Source: Colwellia sp. PAMC 20917 (GTDB taxonomy: Bacteria > Pseudomonadota > Gammaproteobacteria > Enterobacterales > Alteromonadaceae). From it: DNA of 64,000 nucleotides. This document shows, one piece after another, positions 57,401 to 64,000 of this stretch. Numbering within the stretch: position 1 is the first letter of the stretch; each line of letters begins with the position of its first letter. Under the pieces are notes generated by a model. That model was not told the origin of the DNA, did not search any database, and saw only the letters and a program-made list of their open reading frames with translations. The position numbers and the translations under genes are program-made. The DNA is taken from NCBI RefSeq assembly GCF_001767295.1, contig NZ_CP014944.1, positions 4,340,001 to 4,404,000 on the forward strand. Reading direction: 5' to 3'.

Positions 57401-58543
57401 CCTAACTACGCAGAAGCTTGTTTGTCAGCGATTAGTGAGGGGGACGGTAAGTTAGTTGCCGCTGTTGAAAAACATTTATTAAGAATGACGGGTGTGCGTT
57501 TACCCGAAGATATTTGGCAAGATGTTGAGTTGCCCATTCACCTAACGATGAATTTTAAGGTGATTGACGAAAAAGGTGTGCTTATTAATCAAAGCCGTAA
57601 GCTTGAACAGTTAAAAGCGTCTTTGCAAGGAAAAGTAAAAGCATCAATTAAGAAAGTGGCTGATAAAGGAATAGAACGTGAACAAATTACTAGCTGGGAT
57701 TTTAACAACATTCCCAAAGGCTATGAAAAAAATATTGCTAATATCACCATAAAAGCTTTTCCAGCCTTAGTAGATAAAAATAAAACGGTTGCTATAGAAT
57801 TATTTGAACAAGAAAGTCTTGCTGAGCAAGCGATGGTTAATGGCGTGAGTCGTTTAATTTTATTAAACATCCCTTCTCCAGTTAAATATCTACAACAAAA
57901 ATTGCCTAATAAGGCTAAGTTAAGCCTATATTTTAACCCTTTTGGTTCAATACCTGATTTATTAGACGATTGTATACTTGCTGCTTGTCAACACTTGGTG
58001 AAAGAGCACGGCGACATACCACGTAACCAAAATGATTTTGAAAAAGCTAAAGACCATGTTCGTGCTGAACTTGCCGACTGTGTGCTCGTGTCAGCGTTAA
58101 AAGTAGAAAAAGTATTAACCTTAACCCATGAAATAGGGAAAAAACTAAAGGGTCGAATGTCTTTAGAGGTTATTCAAGCACAAGCCGACATTAAAGAACA
58201 ACTTGGCTTACTGGTGTTCAAAGGTTTTGTGACCGCTTCTGGTCATCAACGATTAGAAGATATTGCGCGTTACTTACAAGCGATGTTAAGACGAATGGAA
58301 AAGCTGCCGGTTGATCCCAATCAAGACCGATTGAAAATGTTAGAGGTTGCGAAAGTAAATGATGTTTATTTAGCGTTGCTTGCCAAACAGAGCAAAGGCA
58401 AGCCTATTGCTGGTGACATTTTAGCGGTGCGCTGGATGATAGAAGAATTTCGTGTTTCGATATTTGCGCAAAATTTAAAGACAGCTTATCCGGTCTCTGC
58501 AAAGCGAATTTTAAATCATTTGAAAGAAATTTCAGCAGATTAA
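54500..58543 (+). CDS. hrpA: ATP-dependent RNA helicase HrpA (DEAH)
   Basis: A large DEAH helicase linked to rescue of stalled ribosomes and mRNA processing. At up to 1347 aa (E. coli 1300) it tracks HrpA end to end: Walker A GETGSGKTTQ (about 117-126), DEAHERSLNIDFLLGYL (about 213), SATIDPERFS, NVAETSLTVPGIKYVID, RAGRCGRVSAG, then the OB-fold/DUF3418 tail ending IEEFRVSIFAQ. No ATG is at the start; TTG at 54500 or 54515 are the candidates, so the first residues are uncertain. Monocistronic, after the CBS gene. Confidence 0.95.
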   Translation: MFGSTLSSEKSITTSSESQRSQVINIDKLFSRLGLCFKSDQIRLKKRLMSSKKITDSDKKQKSLSQISAHIDESIEKKQRKIQNVPKITYPEDLPVSQNSDVIAKAITENQVIIIAGETGSGKTTQIPKICLALGRGIDGMIGHTQPRRIAARTVATRIADELSTTLGDAVGYKVRFNDLVSENSYIKLMTDGILLAEMQHDRLLRKYDTIIIDEAHERSLNIDFLLGYLREILPKRPDLKIIITSATIDPERFSQHFASADGKPAPIIEVSGRTFPVEILYRPLNGDNNDETEEVSSSDIISGILQAVDELGHISQGDILIFLNGEREIRDAALALERANLRHTQVLPLYSRLTVQEQNRIFKPHSGRNIVLATNVAETSLTVPGIKYVIDPGTARISRYSYRTKVQRLPIEAISQASANQRAGRCGRVSAGVCLRLYSEEDFLGRPEFTDPEILRTNLATVILQMLALDLGEISDFPFVQPPDSRNINDGVSLLEELAAIEKQQNKVVLTKAGRMLAKFPTDPRLSKMILSAIDLGCIEQIFIIVSAVSIQDPRERPHEKQQAADEKHNRFKDKESDFISLLNLWHYIQQQQKALTNNQFRNMCKKEFLAYMRIREWQDIFSQLKHTLRDLNIPMSGVEYTPPSLDANNSDVSKKTEPVESNNNNIIHQAILSGLLSHLGQLDENREYKGARNSRFFIFPGSGVAKKSPKWIMATELVETSRLFARMVAKIDPQWIEPLAEHLIKRNYSEPHWEKKQGAVMAFEQVMLYGLTIVAKRKISFNHIEPHTCREIFIREALVNGDSTLNEKFYQQNHQLVASIEKLEQKARRKDFLVDEERLVEFYDEKLPETIICQRSFLSWWKKSKQKNAQLLNFTEAFLLNETAKVLSAKDYPDVWHQGNLTLPLSYHFTPGDIDDGISLHIPVGILNQIENRDFDWLIPALRLELIIALIKGLPKSSRRNFVPAPNYAEACLSAISEGDGKLVAAVEKHLLRMTGVRLPEDIWQDVELPIHLTMNFKVIDEKGVLINQSRKLEQLKASLQGKVKASIKKVADKGIEREQITSWDFNNIPKGYEKNIANITIKAFPALVDKNKTVAIELFEQESLAEQAMVNGVSRLILLNIPSPVKYLQQKLPNKAKLSLYFNPFGSIPDLLDDCILAACQHLVKEHGDIPRNQNDFEKAKDHVRAELADCVLVSALKVEKVLTLTHEIGKKLKGRMSLEVIQAQADIKEQLGLLVFKGFVTASGHQRLEDIARYLQAMLRRMEKLPVDPNQDRLKMLEVAKVNDVYLALLAKQSKGKPIAGDILAVRWMIEEFRVSIFAQNLKTAYPVSAKRILNHLKEISAD

Positions 58544-58641
58544 GTCGATTTTATCAACAATTTAAGTTTGAAATTTGACACTAAACACTACAATGGGTAT
58601 AAAAGAGACAATAAAAATTTAAATAATAATATGGAGTAGTA

Positions 58642-58941
58642 ATGGTTAACTTTGATGATAAACGAGATTTCTATCGGATGATGTTAAATAGTGATGTAAC
58701 CGTGACCATTATCGACGATGAAGCGAACAGTCAAATATTAGCGACTTGTCGAGACTTAAGTGCGACGGGTATGGCAATTGAAATGACGCATCCTTTAGAG
58801 CTTAATACCCATGTTAAAGTTAGTGTGCGGTCTGCGAGCAGCAATGTTCAACCGTTGGAAGTTTCAGGGAAAATAGTACGCGTCACCGAAGAGGGTGAAG
58901 AGTGCTTTTTAATTGGAATTAATATTGCCGAAATAGATTAA
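58642..58941 (+). CDS. PilZ-domain protein (c-di-GMP receptor candidate)
   Basis: A 99-aa single PilZ domain with both c-di-GMP motifs intact: RDFYR at 8-12 (RxxxR) and DLSATG at 38-43 (D/NxSxxG). Such stand-alone PilZ proteins act as small c-di-GMP effectors for motility, pili or matrix; the partner is not visible. GGAG precedes the ATG. Alone between hrpA and rlmI (convergent), with a shared terminator. Confidence 0.92.
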   Translation: MVNFDDKRDFYRMMLNSDVTVTIIDDEANSQILATCRDLSATGMAIEMTHPLELNTHVKVSVRSASSNVQPLEVSGKIVRVTEEGEECFLIGINIAEID

Positions 58942-58976
58942 AGACTGAGCCTTAACTAGGCAATAAAAAAACTCAT

Positions 58977-59005
58977 AAAAAACGAGCACTAAGTGCTCGT
59001 TTTTT
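58977..59005. terminator. Bidirectional terminator between PilZ gene and rlmI
   Basis: A 14-bp perfect stem (58977-58990 with 58992-59005; AAAAAACGAGCACT) gives T-runs on both strands, so it can terminate the convergent PilZ gene and rlmI. Confidence 0.85.
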
Positions 59006-59031
59006 ATTTTAAGACAGTCACAAAAAGTGAA

Positions 59032-60222
59032 CTAACTTACTTGGCAGACTAAGCCTTTCAAATAATAACCTTCAGGGTAGTTACTCGATATTGGATGATC
59101 ACCAGCTTGTTGCAAGCGCTCAACAAAGTGCACCTCGCGACGAGCATCAAGAGCGGCATCAGCAACTACTTTTTGAAATAGGCTTGCTTCCATTAAACCA
59201 GAGCAAGAAAAGGTCAGTAATATACCGTTTGGCTTGAGTAATTGCATAGCAAGCATATTAATGTCTTTGTAACCACGACATGCACCGGTTAGTTGTGCTT
59301 TTGATTCAACAAATTTAGGTGGGTCTAAAATTATCATATCAAACTGACGTTTTTCTTCGCGATATTGTCTGAGTAACTTAAATACATCGGCTTTAACAAA
59401 AGAAACATTCTTGTCTTGCAGGTTATTAAGGGCAATATTTTCTTCGGCTAAGTCGAGTGCCGATTGAGAAACATCAACATTGATGACTTCTTTAGCGTCA
59501 TTTGCTGCACAATGTAAGGCGAATGTTCCGGTATAAGAAAAACAATTAAGGACTGATTTATTTTTAGCATATCGACCTGCAGTCACACGAGAATCACGTT
59601 GATCTAAATAAAAACCTGTTTTATGGCCTTTTGCGATATCAACATTAATCGATAAACCATGCTCTTTAATCACACATGCGGTTGACTCAAGTGGCTCTGT
59701 TAACCAACCTGTGATTGGCTCTAATCCTTCTTTTTTACGTACGTCAACATCAGAGCGTTCGTAGATGCTACATTGAGGATAGAGCTCTTTAATCACTTCA
59801 ACTAAGGTATAACGTTGAAAGTCGGCACCGGCACTTAATAGTTGGCAAACAATTAAGTTATCGTATTTATCAATAGTTATACCGGGTAAACCGTCAGATT
59901 CACCAGCAATTAAACGATAACCGGTTAAACCGCCTTGTTCGATAAACCATTCACGTCTAGATTGAGCACTTATTAATTTTTTACGAAAAAATTCACTGTC
60001 AATTTCTTCATTTTCATTAAAGCTCCAAACTCTAACTCGAATCTGTGATTCTGGCGAGTAAGCACCGCGAGCAAGCCATTTTTCCTTGTGATCAAAGACA
60101 TCAACGGTATCGCCTAACATCGGATTTCCCTTGATTTTATTAATCGCTTGAGAAAATATCCAAGGATGTTTTCGTAATAAAGACTTCTCTCGGCTTACTT
60201 TTAAATAAATTCTTGCTGACAT
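59032..60222 (-). CDS. rlmI: 23S rRNA methyltransferase RlmI (m5C1962 type)
   Basis: Methylates C1962 of 23S rRNA in E. coli. Starting at the ATG at 60222 gives 396 aa, exactly the E. coli length; the frame extends 25 codons farther upstream but that adds no family sequence. The N-terminal PUA domain begins [20 protein letters not shown], and the methyltransferase has [24 protein letters not shown] and the C-terminal [14 protein letters not shown]. Convergent with the PilZ gene and divergent from acyP, the yccW-yccX arrangement of E. coli. Confidence 0.95.
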   Translation of the reverse strand: MSARIYLKVSREKSLLRKHPWIFSQAINKIKGNPMLGDTVDVFDHKEKWLARGAYSPESQIRVRVWSFNENEEIDSEFFRKKLISAQSRREWFIEQGGLTGYRLIAGESDGLPGITIDKYDNLIVCQLLSAGADFQRYTLVEVIKELYPQCSIYERSDVDVRKKEGLEPITGWLTEPLESTACVIKEHGLSINVDIAKGHKTGFYLDQRDSRVTAGRYAKNKSVLNCFSYTGTFALHCAANDAKEVINVDVSQSALDLAEENIALNNLQDKNVSFVKADVFKLLRQYREEKRQFDMIILDPPKFVESKAQLTGACRGYKDINMLAMQLLKPNGILLTFSCSGLMEASLFQKVVADAALDARREVHFVERLQQAGDHPISSNYPEGYYLKGLVCQVS

Positions 60223-60334
60223 GTGACTATACTTAATGAATTGGTAAATGAAATTGCGCAGAGTGTAGTCAATGCCAAGCTCGGGTGCAATCTTCACGTT
60301 AAGTTATTTCAGTCTACGTTAAGGAACAATAAGT

Positions 60335-60604
60335 ATGAATGTTAGTTATATCGCCCATGTTAGCGGAAAAGTACAAGGGGTTTATTTTCGTGCGTCTAGC
60401 CAACAAGTCGCTATTGATTATGGTTTAAGTGGTTATGCAAAAAATTTGGATGATGGGGATGTAGAAATTTTAATATGCGGTGAAGAAAAAGACGTAGATA
60501 AAATGTTAGCATGGCTGGCGTACGGACCACCAGAAGCTGAAGTGGTAAGTATGGAGAAAAAACAAGTTAAATGGCAACAACATAACTTTTTCGCGATTAG
60601 CTAA
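60335..60604 (+). CDS. acyP: Acylphosphatase
   Basis: Hydrolyses the carboxyl-phosphate bond of acyl phosphates. The 89-aa protein has catalytic Arg19 in VQGVYFRA and Asn37 in GYAKNLDDGDVE, the two invariant residues of the family. AAGGA precedes the ATG. Divergent from rlmI, as in E. coli, and 57 bp before the quinone oxidoreductase. Confidence 0.95.
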   Translation: MNVSYIAHVSGKVQGVYFRASSQQVAIDYGLSGYAKNLDDGDVEILICGEEKDVDKMLAWLAYGPPEAEVVSMEKKQVKWQQHNFFAIS

Positions 60605-60661
60605 TCTACTGTTTAGATAATTACCCGTAAACGAACAAGCGGTTACAATTTAGAGGTTTTC

Positions 60662-61630
60662 TTGAAATATATTAACGTTACAACCGATGAGCAATTAACT
60701 TTTGCTGAAACACCCATACCTGAGTTTTCGGTAGATGAATGCTTAATTCGTGTAAAAGCTATTGGCGTTAACCGAGCCGATATTTTACAGCGACAAGGAA
60801 ATTATCCAGCCCCTAAAGGCGAGTCTACTATTTTAGGACTGGAGGTTTGTGGTGAAATTGTTGCTTGTGGTAGGGAGGTAAATAACTGGAAAATTAATGA
60901 CAAAGTTTTTGGTTTAGTTGCTGGCGGTGGTTACGCAGAATATGTTGTTATAAAGTCTAGCCAGTTATTTTATCTGCCTGCTACCTTTACTTTTGAACAA
61001 GGTGCAGCTTGTGCAGAAACGTTTCTAACGGCCTACCAAAGTCTATTCTCAATTGCCCAGTTACAACCTAAACAATCAGTGTTGATACATGCTGGTGCCA
61101 GTGGTGTTGGCTGTGCTGCTATTACACTTGCCAAAGCAAAAGACTGTTTTGTTGTTGTGACCGCTGGCAGTGAAGAAAAATGCCAAGCGTGTTTAAAATT
61201 AGGTGCAGATGTTGCGATTAACTACCATCAAAATTCTTTTGAACAATGGAAAAAAGCAAACGTTCACGATGGCTTTGATGTCATTATTGATGTGGTGGGC
61301 GGAGATTACTTACAGAGAAATATCAATGTCGCAGCAGTGGATGGTCACATTGTTATTCTGTCTATTTTACAAGGCCGCTATTGCGAAAAAATTGACATAG
61401 GTAAGATGCTTTCAAAGCGAGTCACTATTACAGCTTCAACATTACGAAACAGGAGCAATGATTATAAAGCTGAATTAGTGGCTAACTTTAAAGAAGACTT
61501 TGGCAAGTTACTTTGCGCAGGGCAGTTATTACCGGTAATTGATACTTGCTATTCATGGGAAAATACCGATAAAGCCCATCAACGTATGTTGGAGAATGGT
61601 AATATCGGCAAGTTAGTACTAATGGTTTAA
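60662..61630 (+). CDS. NAD(P)H:quinone oxidoreductase, PIG3-like zinc-free MDR
   Basis: A 322-aa medium-chain dehydrogenase/reductase of the quinone oxidoreductase (PIG3/QOR) group, reducing quinones or enones with NADPH. The start is TTG at 60662 (MKYINVTTDE) with GAGG upstream; no nearby ATG fits. NADPH-binding GASGVG lies near 144-149, with VNRADILQRQGNYP near 36-49 and CGEIVACG near 61-68. No structural or catalytic zinc Cys cluster is seen. It converges on the PEP-CTERM gene. Confidence 0.9.
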   Translation: MKYINVTTDEQLTFAETPIPEFSVDECLIRVKAIGVNRADILQRQGNYPAPKGESTILGLEVCGEIVACGREVNNWKINDKVFGLVAGGGYAEYVVIKSSQLFYLPATFTFEQGAACAETFLTAYQSLFSIAQLQPKQSVLIHAGASGVGCAAITLAKAKDCFVVVTAGSEEKCQACLKLGADVAINYHQNSFEQWKKANVHDGFDVIIDVVGGDYLQRNINVAAVDGHIVILSILQGRYCEKIDIGKMLSKRVTITASTLRNRSNDYKAELVANFKEDFGKLLCAGQLLPVIDTCYSWENTDKAHQRMLENGNIGKLVLMV

Positions 61631-61643
61631 TAACTAACGTTAA

Positions 61644-62429
61644 TTAGTTACTAGTAGAGATTTTTGTTTTAATTCGTTGCTTACGACGAGCACCTAATCC
61701 TAATAAACCTAGAGCTAAAATTGCTAAACTAGCAGGCTCTGGTACAGAAGTAGTTGAGTCGTCTGCACAGCCAGCCACTTTGTCACATAAGCCACCAAAA
61801 AAGGTAATGTGTGACAAGCCAAAATTCTTTCCATTGTTATCCTTAGGGGGAGTAACCCAATCGCCACTGGTTACTGATGCAGCTAAGTTCATACAGGCAT
61901 AATTTAAGTTTGTGCCATCTGTAGCATCATTACCAGCGTCACAAATAGAGTTATTGACACTATTATCTTCAATTCGCCAATGCAAGCGAAAGTCATTACT
62001 TGCTTTTGCTACCCAAAAACGTATATCCGGATACTTATATACGCCTTTGTTGAAAGTCCAAGTACCTGTTTTGTTTTCTTCTGTATTTTCAGGAATAGAA
62101 AACGCCCAATCCTCTTCTGCCACGTCGTCCTTATATGGGTCATATTCAGTATATGTGGAATTATCTAATATTGATTGACTAGAATTTTCATCAATAATTT
62201 CAAACTTGGCAATAATGTTAGATAGATACTGTGTAACATTAGCACCATCTACCACAGATATTACGCATTTAGATTCAGTATTGTCTCCATAGTAGTTGCA
62301 TTCATTATACCCAGTTATTAATGCAGATACTTGGGTATAGCCAGCAAAGCTATTAAATGAAACTAAAGCTAGTGATGATATTATTAATAGCTTTGTTGTG
62401 TGATTTTTAAGAAAACTGAAAATTGTCAT
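61644..62429 (-). CDS. PEP-CTERM sorting-domain secreted protein
   Basis: A 261-aa protein with a signal peptide (about residues 1-29, NSFA-G) and a C-terminal VPEPASLAILALGLLGLGARR signal at about 229-249: the PEP motif, a membrane-spanning segment and an Arg-rich end (RRKQRIKTK). Such proteins are processed by an exosortase and usually relate to exopolysaccharide or biofilm. The mature part is Cys- and Asp/Asn-rich (CNYYGDNTESKC, CADDS) and is not recognised. GGAAG precedes the ATG, and a sigma-54-like site lies about 47 bp upstream of it. Confidence 0.9.
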   Translation of the reverse strand: MTIFSFLKNHTTKLLIISSLALVSFNSFAGYTQVSALITGYNECNYYGDNTESKCVISVVDGANVTQYLSNIIAKFEIIDENSSQSILDNSTYTEYDPYKDDVAEEDWAFSIPENTEENKTGTWTFNKGVYKYPDIRFWVAKASNDFRLHWRIEDNSVNNSICDAGNDATDGTNLNYACMNLAASVTSGDWVTPPKDNNGKNFGLSHITFFGGLCDKVAGCADDSTTSVPEPASLAILALGLLGLGARRKQRIKTKISTSN

Positions 62430-62758
62430 TCATAACTTCCAAATTATATGATGAATTTTGTATATTATTTTACGATGCAATAACTAAGCCGTAAAAAAAA
62501 TGTATGTTTAAAACAAGATGATGCAGACGTTAAGGCCCAGTTTTATCCTATTTCCCTAGAGTGTTGTAAAATATCCTGACAGTGAATTATAGTTAAGCAA
62601 TATAGTTAAGCTGATAAATTTAAGCTGATAAATTGCTTTTTCATGAAGATATTATAGCGCAATATTTATCTTATTAACGAGTAGATAATGGTTTTTATTG
62701 AAATGTTTACTGATAAAAAGCACAATCATCCTTGTCTTTTAAATTGTTTGAGAAGTTA
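62430..62758. other. 329-bp divergent intergenic region
   Basis: Divergent promoter region between the PEP-CTERM gene and the TPR gene, with no ORF. It holds the sigma-54-like site at 62476-62491 and a tandem 14-bp repeat TTAAGCTGATAAAT (62606-62633, about two copies), with a third partial AGTTAAGC just before; these may be a regulator-binding array for the TPR gene. Confidence 0.5.
62476..62491 (-). promoter_or_regulatory. Candidate sigma-54 (-24/-12) promoter of the PEP-CTERM gene
   Basis: Minus-strand CGGCTTAGTTATTGCA has the required GG-N10-GC spacing with an intact TTGCA -12 element; the -24 element (CGGCTT versus TGGCAC) is weaker. Transcription would start near 62465, giving a leader of about 36 nt to the PEP-CTERM ATG. 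RpoN/PrsR control of PEP-CTERM genes is known in Zoogloea. Confidence 0.45.
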
Positions 62759-64000
62759 ATGGTGCGTCACGTTTTTATACCCAAAATATTTTTATTTTTA
62801 TTTTTAATAACTTTTCAGCAAGTAGCTCAGGGGAATGATAAAAATGTGCTTGAACAAGCTAATATCGCTTTTAAAGATAACCGCCATAATGAAGCGCTCA
62901 TTCATCTTAAAAACTTAACCCAAAAAGAACCCAATAATTTAGCGGCAAGGCTTTTAATGGCTGAGGTACTTATTGCTTTTGGCAAAGGGGCTACTGCAGA
63001 AGTTGAACTCGATTTGGCTGAAAATTTAGGGGCAGACAAAAACCGAACATTCTTGCTGTTTGCGGAAGCTTATTTACTACAAGGTAAATACCATGACACC
63101 ATCAATCACCTAGACAAACAGGTGCAAGATGAAATACTCGCCGCCAAAATTTTTGTTTTAAGAGGCCATGCACAACTAGGCTTGCGACAGTTATCATTGT
63201 CAGCAGAAAATTACCAGCAAGCGTTATTACTTAATGCGGTTAATATCGATGCAAAATTAGGTTTAGCGCAGGTGGCTTTAAATTATTATCGCTATGATGA
63301 AGCACAAACATATGTTGATGATGTACTCAGTGGTTTTTTCCCTCCAGTGAATGCTTGGATATTAAAAGCGAGTATCCACCAAAATATAGCTGAATTAGAT
63401 ATTGCTTTTAAAGCTATAAATAACGCTTTATTAGAAAACCCTAATCATATTCAGGCACTTATTTTACGCGCTAGTTTATATATAGAGTTTATTGAATACG
63501 AGAGCGCAAAAAAAGATATTGCAACTGTGCTTGAGCTTATCCCTTATGAACCTAAGGCCATGTTCTTATCAGCAATGATTGAAACCAGAGAAGACGAAAA
63601 TTCAAATGCTAGGGAAAAACTTTCAAAATTAAGTGAATCATTGTCAACGCTTGACAATGATACCTTGGATAATAACCCTAGTTATTATTATTTGGCCAGT
63701 GTTGTGGCTTTTCAGCAAAATAATTATGAAGCAGCTGATCAATATATTAAAAATTATTTAAATATTGATCGCTTGAATATTAAAGCAATGACCTTCTCAG
63801 CGACAATTCATATCGCCATGAAAAACTTTACCGCGGCATTGTCAGTATTGAATAAAGCCAATTTACAAAAAGAAAATAACCCTAAAGTTATCTCTCTTTT
63901 AGGGTTGGTCAGTTCTGAGCTTAAGCAATATGAGAAAGCAAAGTTTTACTTTCAAAAAGTTATTGAATTACTACCTGACTCATCGATTGCCTCGCAACAG
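62759..64000 (+). CDS. TPR-repeat protein, PrsT-like (PEP-CTERM system), 3' end outside window
   Basis: The first 414 codons of a secreted TPR protein, open to the window edge. The ATG at 62759 has GAGAAG upstream and starts a signal peptide (about 1-24, ending QVAQG). At least eight degenerate TPR units follow, with landmarks ANIAFKDNRHNEALIHLKNL, RLLMAEVLIAFG and YLLQGKYHDTINHL. This pattern fits PrsT, the TPR lipoprotein of exosortase/XrtA systems that goes with PEP-CTERM proteins; however, no lipobox Cys is visible in the first 40 residues. Divergent from the PEP-CTERM gene. Exosortase and EPS genes may lie beyond the window. Confidence 0.8.
   Translation, partial: MVRHVFIPKIFLFLFLITFQQVAQGNDKNVLEQANIAFKDNRHNEALIHLKNLTQKEPNNLAARLLMAEVLIAFGKGATAEVELDLAENLGADKNRTFLLFAEAYLLQGKYHDTINHLDKQVQDEILAAKIFVLRGHAQLGLRQLSLSAENYQQALLLNAVNIDAKLGLAQVALNYYRYDEAQTYVDDVLSGFFPPVNAWILKASIHQNIAELDIAFKAINNALLENPNHIQALILRASLYIEFIEYESAKKDIATVLELIPYEPKAMFLSAMIETREDENSNAREKLSKLSESLSTLDNDTLDNNPSYYYLASVVAFQQNNYEAADQYIKNYLNIDRLNIKAMTFSATIHIAMKNFTAALSVLNKANLQKENNPKVISLLGLVSSELKQYEKAKFYFQKVIELLPDSSIASQQ

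Noticed and set aside
61631-61650. TAACTAA/TTAGTTA inverted repeat at the stop codon of the PEP-CTERM gene
   Set aside because: Short, AT-only arms that include stop codons of both convergent genes; likely coincidence.

Overview
The window is a 64 kb piece of an AT-rich gammaproteobacterial chromosome. Three gene-order blocks shared with enterics, together with the protein sequences, point to Alteromonadales: mltD-gloB-yafS, ttcA-uspE-fnr followed by cco genes, and rlmI-acyP. A marine Colwelliaceae (Colwellia or Thalassotalea-like) is the best guess. The PEP-CTERM protein, the TorF-type porin and the DUF3087/DUF5062/DUF2986 genes fit this. The genus is inferred from overall character, not proven. 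No tRNA, rRNA, CRISPR array, transposase, integrase or prophage gene was seen.

Layout. 1-9.2 kb: the 3' part of sbcC, a coiled-coil membrane protein, asnB, mltD, gloB and a YafS-like methyltransferase. 9.2-11.8 kb: a DUF34/NIF3 gene and an ElyC/YdcF-like gene converge on about 1 kb of dense palindromic repeats. 11.9-20.4 kb: an Old Yellow Enzyme gene diverges from a TetR regulator across paired 16-bp operator-like palindromes. The TetR gene is followed by an RND pump (membrane fusion lipoprotein plus permease, the permease broken by a 1-nt frameshift) and an OmpR-type two-component pair. 20.8-24.8 kb: a TorF-type porin, two orphan periplasmic binding proteins and a chemoreceptor in one direction, closed by a strong terminator. 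25-29.1 kb: an Atm1-like ABC exporter overlapping a DUF1415 gene, a membrane protein and a Bax-like glucosaminidase.

29.2-39.5 kb (minus strand): ttcA, uspE, fnr, a SafE-like protein, ccoS, ccoI, ccoH and then ccoP-Q-O-N. This is a microaerobic respiration block: cbb3 oxidase, its copper-loading maturation genes and the oxygen-sensing regulator. A near-consensus FNR box lies upstream of ccoN. 39.7-42.7 kb: a lipoprotein with no canonical start codon, a LysE exporter, an AstE/aspartoacylase-like hydrolase and a small membrane protein. 42.8-51.8 kb: recC-recB-recD in tight succession, then small genes of unknown function. 54-60.6 kb: a CBS protein, hrpA, a PilZ protein, rlmI and acyP. 60.7-64 kb: a quinone oxidoreductase, a PEP-CTERM protein with a candidate sigma-54 promoter, and the 5' part of a TPR protein resembling PrsT of PEP-CTERM/exosortase systems, running off the end.

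Most of the window is conserved housekeeping DNA. The points most worth a second look are the repeat block at 10.0-11.05 kb, the frameshifted RND permease, the start-less lipoprotein beside the FNR box, the porin/binding-protein/chemoreceptor module and the sigma-54-like site in front of the PEP-CTERM gene. I found no clear new defence or mobile system.
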